Origin: Streptomyces sp. A1277
Lineage (GTDB): Bacteria > Actinomycetota > Actinomycetes > Streptomycetales > Streptomycetaceae
Assembly: GCF_004795015.1 (NCBI RefSeq)
Contig: NZ_SSBI01000019.1
Coordinates: forward strand, 1-64,000
Direction: 5' to 3'
DNA: 64,000 bases
The position numbers were made by a program, and so were the translations under genes. This document shows positions 9,130 to 16,556 of this stretch, in pieces. Position 1 is the stretch's first letter, and each line of letters opens with the position of its first letter. The notes beneath the pieces were generated by a model, which was not told where the DNA came from, made no database searches, and saw nothing but the letters and a program-made list of their open reading frames with translations.

Positions 9130-9623
9130 GCAGCCAGTTCACAGGAGGAGAGCGAGAGACGCCCGACGTCCAGCTTCGCCGCCGCGTTCCGCAGTTCACC
9201 GAGCCCGTACCGCACGACTTGTGCCTCGGCGCCCGCGGACTCGATGGCGGGGGCATCGGCCGCGTCGGTGGTGGCCACGGTGGGAATTCCGGATTCCCCG
9301 CCGCGCACCCACGCGCCGGCGAAGCTCTTGCCCAGGGCGGTCCGGAGGTGGCCGGCGCGTGCTCCCGCCTCCGCCTCGTTACTGAGCCGCTCGCGCACTT
9401 GACGGGGCGTGAGGTGGAGATCGCGCTGCAGCGCGCTCAGCATGGCGGCGGACGGCTTCTCGGCCCCGGGAGCCGCGGCGGCGACTGCCGGCTTGCCGGA
9501 GGTCGCGGATCCGGTCGCCGACGTGGGCGGCTCGGCGGCGAACGCGACGGGCAGGCCCGTCAGCGGCAGGGCTCCGACTGCGGTCAGCGCGGCATGCGCG
9601 GCTCCAGCGCTTCTGTGGCCCAT
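9081..9623 (-). pseudogene. truncated S1E (streptogrisin-type) protease: signal peptide and propeptide only
   Basis: The 180-residue product begins with a Sec signal peptide (positive N-terminus, a hydrophobic stretch around TAVGALPLTGLPVAFA, cleavage near AFAAEP). It continues with a pro-region typical of alpha-lytic-protease/streptogrisin precursors: LSALQRDLHLTPRQVRERL, a segment ending FAGAWV, then a TVATTDAADAPAI strand. It stops just where the mature chymotrypsin-like domain should begin; none of the catalytic His, Asp or GDSG motifs is present. Full-length relatives are about 350 residues or longer. The last ~20 residues do not look like the family, which suggests a deletion or rearrangement breakpoint near 9140. 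Confidence 0.7.
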
Positions 9624-9995
9624 TGCGTGGCTCCTTGATTCCGGTGTGGAGAACGCCGGGGACCACAGGCATTGCCGAAGCCGCGTGAATGTTGCCTCCG
9701 GGGAATCGTCCGGCATGATCTGGAGAGGCCGCCTCGCAGCGCGCTGCGGCCCCGCCTCCGCCGCCGTGCTCGGTCGCGGGCGACGACTCGACCGGCCGGC
9801 CCCTCTGCACAGCAGCGCGCGTTCGCGTTCGTCAATGCGAACATGCGTTTTCACCGTCGGGCAGGCATGCGTAGAAGTAGAAGCCGCAGGCGCACGCCAC
9901 CTCGCTGTCTGCAGAACGACGAAGCCCGTGGTCAGCTCAACGAGCTGACCACGGGGACCTTGAACGCCAGGTGCAGTGCCGGAGGCTGCGTGGCC
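9624..9995. other. gene-free stretch with one strong hairpin
   Basis: No supported coding sequence. It holds the upstream region of the protease remnant (right-to-left) and the terminator hairpin at 9925-9955 behind the membrane protein gene. Nothing else stands out. Confidence 0.5.
9925..9955 (-). terminator. perfect 14-bp hairpin
   Basis: CCCGTGGTCAGCTC (9925-9938) pairs perfectly with 9942-9955 around an AAC loop. It lies 40 bp past the stop of the minus-strand membrane protein gene. The sequence beyond it in that direction is moderately T-rich. Confidence 0.75.
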
Positions 9996-11264
9996 TCAAC
10001 TCACATGGGGCGCCCGGCCGGGCGTGAGAGCGACCGCCAGGGCCAGCAGAGCGATCAAGGTGGCCAGTATGGCTGTGAGGGCCGCGAACGCGCCGCCCGT
10101 CTCCGCAGCGGAGGCGAGGGTAGCGGCCGAAGTCTTGGTGGCGAGCAGATGCGCCGCGGTCAGCGCGCCCAGGAACACGACATCGGCTACGAGCACCGGC
10201 AGCCCTCGAGACAACAGAGTGGTGCCCGCGAGGAGGAGGCACAGACCTGCAACGCTTGCCAACACCGCGTAGGCGCTCGTCGACATGTCAGCCCGGTGGA
10301 GGGGGAAGTGCGTGGCGCCACAGAGAAGCAGCGCGGCAGCGGTCGTCCACCGAAGCCAATGAGGCAGTGATGTTCGGCCTGGCGTGCCCTTCTCTCCCGC
10401 ACGGGTGAGGAGAGACCCGAGGGAGCGGGACGGCGGCTTGGGCCGTACGAGCTCGGGAGACGGTGGCCTTGAGCGAGCGGGCTCGAAGGCGCGCTCGGGG
10501 TGCGAGGGTGAGGTTTCGGTGGTCGGTACGTCTCCGGCGCCCGGCAGCCCGGCTGCGCCCGGTGCTTCGCCTGCCGGAACACCCCCCGCGTGCACCTCGC
10601 GGGTCGGGCTGCCCTCACCCAGCCCCTCACCCAGCCCCTCGTCCGGGTCCTTTGCCGACACGGGCGAGGCGTCCGAGGCAGTAATCGCCTCCGGCAACCG
10701 CTCGCTCTCCAGTCGGCTGATGAGCTCCGCCAGTTCGTCGACGGCTAGTTCCGTGGCAGCCGCGTGCACCGCCTCCTTCCCGGTCTGTGGGCTGTGGGGC
10801 GGGCAGTGAAGGAGGGCCACCAGACGGCTGATGTCGTCGATGGACCGCCGCGCGGCCGCCGCACGAATCACCTCGTCGGCCCGGGCGAGCAATTGCGGTG
10901 GCTCTGACAGCCGGGCTATCAGTTCGGCGACGTCGGGCACGGGCCGTTCCACAGCGGCCGCGCGCAGGGCCTCACCTGCGGCTTCCTCGCCACCCGGCGA
11001 CTCCTCCAGCATCCGGATGAGGTGGATGACCTCATCCAGCGACCGGGCGGTGACAGCCGTCTTCACCAGGCCGCCGATGGGGTTCACGCGGACTTCGTGG
11101 TCCGGCACTGCACAGGCTTCGTGCTTTTGCGGCGCGCTCGGATGGAGGAGGTTTTGGACATCATCCAGCGCGAGCACCGGACCAGCCGTCACCGGTTCAC
11201 TCATCTCCTGCGAAGGCGGTATAGGCGGCACGCCGCGAGTAAGGGGTTCCGGTTCGGTCGTCAT
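9996..11264 (-). CDS. membrane protein with N-terminal helical repeats
   Basis: A 422-residue protein in three parts. Residues about 65-205 hold four related ~37-residue helical repeats with the pattern (R/L)-x-(V/I)-D-(E/D)-(V/I/L)-x-x-L-(I/V)-x-x-L, seen in RSLDEVIHLIRML, RPVPDVAELIARL, RSIDDISRLVALL and LAVDELAELISRL. Residues 205-310 are a disordered Pro/Gly/Ser linker. The last ~115 residues form four hydrophobic helices. I recall similar repeat-plus-membrane proteins in streptomycetes, but no function is known to me. The repeat array suggests a cytoplasmic docking surface anchored in the membrane. The gene stands alone in the accessory stretch. Confidence 0.75.
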   Translation of the reverse strand: MTTEPEPLTRGVPPIPPSQEMSEPVTAGPVLALDDVQNLLHPSAPQKHEACAVPDHEVRVNPIGGLVKTAVTARSLDEVIHLIRMLEESPGGEEAAGEALRAAAVERPVPDVAELIARLSEPPQLLARADEVIRAAAARRSIDDISRLVALLHCPPHSPQTGKEAVHAAATELAVDELAELISRLESERLPEAITASDASPVSAKDPDEGLGEGLGEGSPTREVHAGGVPAGEAPGAAGLPGAGDVPTTETSPSHPERAFEPARSRPPSPELVRPKPPSRSLGSLLTRAGEKGTPGRTSLPHWLRWTTAAALLLCGATHFPLHRADMSTSAYAVLASVAGLCLLLAGTTLLSRGLPVLVADVVFLGALTAAHLLATKTSAATLASAAETGGAFAALTAILATLIALLALAVALTPGRAPHVS

Positions 11265-11694
11265 GACTGCCTTTCGATTCCGGGCGTTGCCCCAGAGGAA
11301 CGCTGATGTACAGGCACATGCGGACTCGGGACCTTTCTAATCTCGCCCGTTTCACGCCGCCACCGGAGGGGGCCCACCTGACTCGGCGAAATCCCGATCG
11401 ACGTCGCCCGAAAGGTGAGCACCGGGCCCCGCGGTGTCCACTGCGGTACTCGTAGACCTCCGGGTACATCCCGGTGCACTGAAAAGCCGAACAGGTGGCG
11501 CCCCTGCTACTGTCAAGCGCTTCGCAGCGGTTGCCTGTCGCTCAGGGTCTGGTTGACGTCGAAGATGACGGCCTCGGGGTAGGACTGGGCGTGGGCGTGC
11601 TGGTCCGGCCGTTGGGCCAGTGGTGTGGGAGATGCCCTGCACGGGCTGCTTGGTACGGGGTACGCGGAACGGATGTGGTCCCCGATCTCTGGAG
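11265..11694. other. gene-poor stretch
   Basis: No intact gene could be supported on either strand; open frames here lack ribosome binding sites and protein-like composition. The 3' part presumably held the missing 5' portion of the ferritin-like pseudogene. Confidence 0.4.
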
Positions 11695-12320
11695 TCGTCC
11701 AAGAACACCGTCAACCCGCTCTCCCGGCTCCACGCACTGACGATCATGTCGGCCGGGCAGCAGACGATGAACTTCTGCATGAACACCGGCCCCACCTACA
11801 TGGAGCCGATCGCCCGGCAGCTGTACCAGCAGATCGGTCTCATCGAGGAGGAGCACGTCAGGCACTACGAGTCGCTCGTCGACCCGGGTGAGTCGTGGTG
11901 GGAGCAGCTCGTCCACCACGAGTACAACGAGTGCTACCTCTACCACTCCTTCACGGAGCGGGAGAGCGATCCCACGGTGAAGGCGATCTGGGAGCCGCAC
12001 CTGAACATGGAGCTGGAGCTGGAGCTGGAGCTGAAGCTGGAGCACCTGCACATCGCGGCCGATCCGATGGGCCGGCACGACGGCCGGGAAGCGGCCGAAG
12101 CGTGCGCGCCGTCGCCAACGTGCTCACGTTCGAGCCGGACAAGGCATACCTACGGGGTCTGATCGCCAACCAGCTCGACCTGACCACGCTGGGCACCGGT
12201 CACGTGCGCGAGGCCCACGAGCGGTTCGAGGCGATGCAGGACTCCATCCACGGCGGCGAGCCGTCCCCGAGCTCCGGTCGGCCCGATGAGCACGGCCGCG
12301 ACCAGCCGGGGCCGGCATAG
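11695..12320 (+). pseudogene. frameshifted ferritin-like-domain protein
   Basis: The first frame gives recognisable sequence from about 11695: SRLHALTIMSAGQQTMNF, then helices rich in Glu/His pairs (GLIEEEHVRHYESL, LVHHEYNECYLYH), the pattern of di-iron ferritin-like helices. Around 12091-12104 the protein-like reading moves to a different frame and continues VANVLTFEPDKAYLRGLI to a stop at 12320. The change fits loss of one base. The 5' end is also missing: no plausible start exists upstream of the conserved part. Just before the shift lies a GAGCTG hexamer repeat that adds an ELELELELKLE run. It could be a sequencing error, but the missing 5' end supports a genuine pseudogene. Confidence 0.65.
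12006..12041 (+). repeat. GAGCTG hexanucleotide microsatellite
   Basis: About six tandem GAGCTG-like units, one of them altered to AAGCTG, encode alternating Glu-Leu within the ferritin-like pseudogene. Relatives, as I recall them, have a much shorter segment here, so slippage expansion is likely. Confidence 0.6.
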
Positions 12321-12413
12321 GAGGACACAGCGACCGAGCAGTCCCAGAAGGACATCACAGGACGGGGACCCGTGGCGTTCCCCTCTCGGCCGAGATTGCC
12401 CGGGACACCGGCT

Positions 12414-13382
12414 CTACCGCCCGTCTTCTTCCCCAGCAGCTGCGGAAGCCGCGTCCTTGCCGAGGTGCTGGAGCCGGGCCTCCACGAGAGCGCCGGTGAT
12501 ACGGGTCTCGAACGCCGGCTGGGCCGCGGTGGCCGGGCCCGAAGTGTTCCAGCCGTCCGACAGACGGAAGGTGCTGCCGTGCCAGGGGCAGCGGATGCAG
12601 CCGTCAACCACCTCCCCCTCGGAGAGCGGCCCGCCCATGTGACTGCACCGGTCGGACAGCACCCGGACCGACCCGTACGACTCGTGCACCACGACCACCG
12701 GCTCGTCGTTCAAACGGCTGCGCAGAGGTGTCCCGACCGGGAAATCGGCCAGGTCGCCGACCGGCCACCAGCCGGTTCCGACCAGTTCAGGAACATGCTC
12801 GGCGTGGTTGGCGCCCGACGCCTGCCGAAACGCCATGTGGCCGCCCAACGCACCACCCACGCTCACCGCGGCGAGCCCGCCCAGGCCCCACAACCGGCCG
12901 CGAGCGAACCGGCCGCGGGCCCGGGCGGCGAGGGAGACCCCGTAGAGAGCCACACCAGCCGCATTGGATACGGCGTGCACCAAGCCGACGCGCATTTGCG
13001 GACGTCGCAGCTCCGCCCAGTCCGCCCAGCCGGCCGCCGCCGCGGGGAGCGCGGCCACCAGCCCGATTCCCACCAACGTCCTGGCCGCCCGCTGCCGGCC
13101 CGGAACAAAGTCCAGGGCCGCTGCCGACATCCAGCTGCCCAACGGCAACTGCACCATCAGCGGATGCGCCGGATGCCCCAGCCACCGGCCATGCAGAACA
13201 TCCCGACCCCGGCCCATGGGCACCGCCCGCACACCGGCCCGCAGCACGTCGATCAACCGGTCCACGCGCTCGGTATGCTCCAAGCGGTCCAGCGCGATCA
13301 GAAGCCGCCCCGGACCCGCCGCGGATGGCAGAACCGTATGCAAGGCGCCCAGCAACCGGTCCCGCGTCCCAGAGATATTCAT
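12414..13382 (-). CDS. DUF2231 membrane domain fused to a Rieske [2Fe-2S] domain
   Basis: A 322-residue protein. Residues about 60-210 form a four-helix membrane region of the DUF2231 type (LGHPAHPLMVQLPLG is its hallmark). Residues about 220-300 are a Rieske ferredoxin domain with both cluster-binding boxes: CSHMGG (Cys-x-His) and CPWHGSTF (Cys-x-x-His). The Rieske fold binds a 2Fe-2S cluster through two Cys and two His, so this should be a membrane-anchored electron-transfer protein. Its partner oxidoreductase is not nearby. The start at 13382 is chosen on protein character, since no clear Shine-Dalgarno sequence is visible. It lies among decayed genes yet its motifs are intact. Confidence 0.8.
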   Translation of the reverse strand: MNISGTRDRLLGALHTVLPSAAGPGRLLIALDRLEHTERVDRLIDVLRAGVRAVPMGRGRDVLHGRWLGHPAHPLMVQLPLGSWMSAAALDFVPGRQRAARTLVGIGLVAALPAAAAGWADWAELRRPQMRVGLVHAVSNAAGVALYGVSLAARARGRFARGRLWGLGGLAAVSVGGALGGHMAFRQASGANHAEHVPELVGTGWWPVGDLADFPVGTPLRSRLNDEPVVVVHESYGSVRVLSDRCSHMGGPLSEGEVVDGCIRCPWHGSTFRLSDGWNTSGPATAAQPAFETRITGALVEARLQHLGKDAASAAAGEEDGR

Positions 13383-14102
13383 GTACCCCGTGTAACCCAC
13401 AGCGCCCGCAGGAAACAGCCCGCACTGCACTCCTCGGTCCCGACCAAGCCGATACCGGGCCTCGCGCCACCGGACGCACCCGCGGCAGAACTCAACCGGC
13501 CGCATCCATGCATTTCGGTCGGGCGGCCCCTCCACCTGGCCCCGCAGAGAACTCGTCATCGACGTCGTCCACAAGGCTGTGTACGCCCTTGTCACCGGCG
13601 CCGTAGCCGACGCACTCGCTGCCTGCGGGCAGCGCCACGCCGCCATCCGTCCGTGCCGGACACCGGATGGTGAGACGGAGAGCGGGCATCCGCTGGTGGG
13701 GCGGAACCGCTCGCGCCGCCGTGCGCACGATGTATGGACAGTTGCACGAATCGTCTCGACCGTCTCGCTTCCGGACGGCCCGAGCCGCAGCCCGTGGACG
13801 CGGCAGCCTGCCGGCTCTGCATCCCGACGGGCTGACCATGGCGGGCCGCTTGGACGTGCCCGCACGAGTGACGCGCTGGGATGTGCCGTGGCTGGACGCC
13901 CCCGGCTCGTACACGGTGACGGCGCGCTGGTCGCGCGCCGCCGGTCCTCCGCATCCAGCGGTTCGCGGGCCAGGACCTCGTCGAGCATCACGTGTCTCCT
14001 CTTCCTCCCCCTGCTCTTCGCTGCGCGCCGCGTCCCTCCGTCAAGGAACTGCCTGCCTGCGGGCTCCAGTCGCCACGGCCAAGCCGTGAGAAGTCGATGT
14101 CA
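13383..14102. other. gene debris without an intact gene
   Basis: This 720-bp stretch holds fragments. On the plus strand around 13830-13960, sequence reading HPDGLTMAGRLDVP and RWDVPWLDAPG looks like an internal piece of a real protein without start or end. On the minus strand an ATG at 13988 with a very good ribosome binding site (GGAGGAAGAGGAG) opens MLDEVLAREPLDAEDRR, then loses protein-like character. The two overlap, so at least one is a broken end from a rearrangement. Confidence 0.45.
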
Positions 14103-14654
14103 TCAGTCAGAGCCGCTGTTCTTCTGGAGCAGGCAGTCGTATCCCAGCTGCATGGCGTCGGCCATCGCCAAGGCGGCGACCGCTTCGGTAACGGTGCGCG
14201 TGGCGCGGGGCCACAGCTGATGAGCGCCGGCGAAGGTGGTTGTCAGCCAGACGCTGAGGCAGAAGGGGCAGGTAGCGAGCTCACCTACGGTCGACCTGAT
14301 GCGGCCCCCACGGGGACTCTCCTTCACTTCGGCGGGGCCCGCCGCTCCTTCGTACCGTGTGAACGGTGCCCGCAGCGGGCTCGTGACGGACCCCTTGCTG
14401 AGCAGCCGGCCCAGCCGGAACACGGCGGCTGCCGTCAATACGAGATCGAGCGGGCGGTGGCGGTCCTGGAGCACGTCCCTTCGCAGACATACCGCCGTGC
14501 CCCAGCCGGCCGTGTACACACCGAACGCGACCAGTGCACCGAGGTGCCCGGCGAGATCATGCTCCTCAGGCGGTGAGTAGCCCTTGTTCACTCGCCGAAA
14601 GGCTGCTCCTGCCCTTTGCAGCAGCGCACCTTCCTTGTGTACGCCATGATGCAT
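14103..14654 (-). CDS. DUF1360-family protein
   Basis: A 183-residue protein with two or three hydrophobic segments and the DUF1360 signature VGELATCPFCLSVWLT near residue 130, which holds a conserved CPxC pair. DUF1360 proteins are short membrane proteins, first noted in Bacillus sporulation genes (YjcA) and in actinomycetes; their biochemical role is unknown. The ATG at 14654 is chosen because GGAGG lies eight bases upstream. The in-frame GTG at 14669 would lie inside that ribosome binding site. It lies in the accessory stretch between the Rieske protein and the decayed AbiE pair. Confidence 0.7.
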   Translation of the reverse strand: MHHGVHKEGALLQRAGAAFRRVNKGYSPPEEHDLAGHLGALVAFGVYTAGWGTAVCLRRDVLQDRHRPLDLVLTAAAVFRLGRLLSKGSVTSPLRAPFTRYEGAAGPAEVKESPRGGRIRSTVGELATCPFCLSVWLTTTFAGAHQLWPRATRTVTEAVAALAMADAMQLGYDCLLQKNSGSD

Positions 14655-14767
14655 GATGCAAACCTCCACAAGTGTTATGCGCGATTTGAGCTTCGCTCGA
14701 AGGGGACGCTTCCTGGCGCGCCTGTTAACGAGGAGGACGTGGAAGGCGGAACGAGATCGGATTCATC

Positions 14768-14790
14768 GTCCGGGCCATATCGGCCCGGAC
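14768..14790. terminator. 9-bp perfect hairpin
   Basis: GTCCGGGCC (14768-14776) and its exact complement (14782-14790) flank a 5-nt loop in the gap between the AbiEii remnant and the DUF1360 gene. Both genes run leftwards, so it would end the AbiE transcript. Confidence 0.5.
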
Positions 14791-14944
14791 CTGGGATGGT
14801 GATTTTTCCTGCATGCGTTGGCTTCTTTCCCTGTCGCGGCTGGGCGATGCGCCGACACCGCACGCGTATATGAGGATTGCCCATTTCGGACTGCGGTAGA
14901 CCTCGCCAGACCACCGTGGTGCCGTTTGGGGGAACGCGCGGTCT

Positions 14945-15686
14945 TCACGAGGAACTGCGTGAGGGGTACGGGGCGAATCGTGAGCGGCGAGTCCCGGCCG
15001 GCGTGGATCGGCGATGCGGGAGCTCGCTGAAGGTGACAGTCTCGCCGTTGAGGAGTGTGTCCGCGAAGGCGGTGACCTGCCGGACGACGTCCGTGAAGCG
15101 TCCGGGGTAGCTCGTTGCGGCGGTGCCTTGCCGGCGGTGCCTTGCCGGCGGCGCCAGGCGGTGTAGGAGGTCTGGCGGCGCTCGCCGAGGTCGGTGATGG
15201 TGGTGCTGAGGGGTTTCAGAGTGATGCCGCGGTGTGTGGCGGTGGCGGTCAGCGCTGTGGTGAGTTCTTGGCCGTCCAGGTCGTTGAGGGTGAGGAGGCG
15301 GTAGAGGTCACCGTAGTCGCGGTCGCGGGTGTTGAGGTCGCCGAGTGAGATGGCGGTGGAGAGTTTTTCGGGACGACGCCGTCGTCGCTCTCGGTGGCGG
15401 CGATGGCCGCGATTCTGTGGATGATCTCTGTTTCTGTGCCTGGGAAAGATCGACCGAGGATATCGACGTCCCGGGTCATTCGACGTGCGCCGAACTGAGC
15501 GGGCAGCAGGCCACCTTTGAGGACGAAGCGCTTCCGGCCCAGGGCCGATGAGGCCAGGCGGTAGAGGAACCGTTCGAGGATGTACTCGACCATGACCTCG
15601 TCCGTGGACCGGCTGTTGCGGCGCGCCAGGTTGCGCAGGTCCTTGTAGACGCGGCCGGCGGTGGTGTCGCGGGTGGGGTCGGCCAT
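14945..15686 (-). pseudogene. AbiEii-type nucleotidyltransferase toxin, internally deleted and frameshifted
   Basis: The N-terminal third is intact and typical of the AbiEii/AbiGii toxin family: FVLKGGLLPAQFG followed by RRMTRDVDILG, the nucleotidyltransferase core with its Asp pair. After DDGVV near 15373 the frame continues into nonsense, while another frame resumes family sequence with PEKLSTAISLGDLNTRDRDY. About 60-70 residues between these points are missing. A second frame change follows at a 14-bp tandem duplication (15118-15151), after which family-like sequence (FTDVVRQVTAFADTLLNG) resumes in a third frame and ends at 14945. The toxin cannot be functional. Its start overlaps the antitoxin gene as in normal AbiE operons. 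Confidence 0.8.
15118..15151. repeat. 14-bp tandem duplication
   Basis: The sequence has an exact period of 14 over 34 nt (about 2.4 copies). Since 14 is not a multiple of three, the duplication explains the second frame break in the AbiEii remnant. Confidence 0.85.
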
Positions 15687-16276
15687 CGGGCGAGCACCGC
15701 CTCTACGGCGGGGCGGACGACGGAGAGGGCGCCCAACTCGCGTGCGATGTGCTGGAGTTCGCCAACCCCGCCGCGCCCGCTCCGGCGCAGGTAGCGGCCG
15801 AGCGCGGACAGGGCGAGGGTTTCGCCGAGGCGGCTGCGGTGGCGCATTGCGTCGACGACGCTGCGAGCTGCGTTGTACATGGGGATGGTTTCTCCCGGGG
15901 CTGCTTCGAACCGTTCGATACTGAGGTCGAAGGTCTTTGCGGCGTACTGCGCCACCACGGTCGGCGGGTAGGAAATCGTCGGGCGGCGTGAACCGCGCGG
16001 CACGGCGATGTGTACTGCTGCGGGGATGTCGTCGATCAGTTCATGCAGGGCCAGGGCGGATTCACCGCACACGACGGCGCGATGGGCCCGTGCGCACACG
16101 GCCAGCACATCCGCGTGCGCCGTTTCCGGGGCGTCTGCCCGCCGGTACACCCCACGGGACAGTTCGTCTATCTCCCCCTCCGTGACCAAGTGCGCCAGAT
16201 CGCGAGGGGAGAGCAGGGCCTGTCGCGCCTGCGCCGTCGTGAATGTGGGGGAGAGGCCGGCCAGTCGCTGCTCCAA
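15476..16276 (-). CDS. AbiEi-type antitoxin/repressor, stop codon lost
   Basis: The AbiEi family pairs an N-terminal winged-helix DNA-binding domain with a C-terminal antitoxin domain and represses its own operon. Here the N-terminal region (FTTAQARQALLSPRDLAHL, then LSRGVYRRAD) and the C-terminal region (VHIAVPRGSRRPTISYPPT, then PMYNAARSVVDAMRHR) are well preserved over about 200 residues. At 15688-15686, where the family ends with a TGATG overlap onto AbiEii, the codon is CGA instead of TGA. Translation therefore runs about 70 residues further, to 15476. The start is uncertain: TTG at 16276 matches the family start by alignment, and GTG at 16387 is an alternative. With the toxin broken, only self-repression or remnant activity could remain. 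Confidence 0.7.
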   Translation of the reverse strand: MEQRLAGLSPTFTTAQARQALLSPRDLAHLVTEGEIDELSRGVYRRADAPETAHADVLAVCARAHRAVVCGESALALHELIDDIPAAVHIAVPRGSRRPTISYPPTVVAQYAAKTFDLSIERFEAAPGETIPMYNAARSVVDAMRHRSRLGETLALSALGRYLRRSGRGGVGELQHIARELGALSVVRPAVEAVLARWPTPPATPPPAASTRTCATWRAATAGPRTRSWSSTSSNGSSTAWPHRPWAGSASSSKVACCPLSSAHVE

Positions 16277-16300
16277 GCGCGGGTTTTCCGCAGCGTTCGC

Positions 16301-16348
16301 GTATCGAAATGATCCCCCTTGGGTGGGAGTGGGGGGACGTTTTGATAC
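16301..16348. promoter_or_regulatory. inverted GTATC(A/G)AAA sites, possible AbiEi operator
   Basis: GTATCGAAA at 16301-16309 and TTTTGATAC at 16340-16348 form an inverted pair separated by 30 bp, immediately upstream of the likely AbiEi start. AbiEi proteins are known to bind inverted repeats in their own promoter. The assignment is by position and symmetry only. Confidence 0.45.
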
Positions 16349-16427
16349 ATCAGCTGGTGGGTGAGCGGCACATCCGGCGTTGATCACATGTCGCGAACCC
16401 GCAGGTCGAAAACGCCTTCCAGGGGGA

Positions 16428-16488
16428 TGTCCCAGGGACTTTTCAGGGACTTTCACGTCTGTCCCAGGGCGCGTTTTCAGGGACTTTC
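16428..16488. repeat. imperfect tandem repeat with phased CAGGGACTTT sites
   Basis: TGTCCCAGGG followed by TTTCAGGGACTTTC occurs twice (16428-16454 and 16460-16488); TTTTCAGGGACTTTC is exact at 16440-16454 and 16474-16488. The core CAGGGACTTT appears three times, 11 and 34 bp apart, i.e. on one face of the helix. It lies between sdaA's terminator and the AbiEi promoter, at the edge of the accessory stretch. Confidence 0.6.
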
Positions 16489-16506
16489 CGCCGCGTAAGC
16501 AGGGAA

Positions 16507-16549
16507 GGCCCTGACAGCGCTGAAAGATACAAACGCACTGGTCAGGGCC
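16507..16549 (-). terminator. hairpin behind sdaA
   Basis: GGCCCTGAC (16507-16515) pairs perfectly with GTCAGGGCC (16541-16549) eight bases past the sdaA stop. The 25-nt loop holds a further small palindrome (CAGCGCTG). Confidence 0.6.
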
Positions 16550-16556
16550 AATCTGC

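Noticed and set aside
12372-13673. A 433-residue plus-strand frame
   Set aside because: It is antisense to the Rieske protein gene, and its composition is dominated by Arg, Pro and Gln.
13492-13991. Possible minus-strand gene starting MLDEVLAREPL
   Set aside because: Good ribosome binding site, but protein-like sequence ends after about 20 residues; treated as debris.
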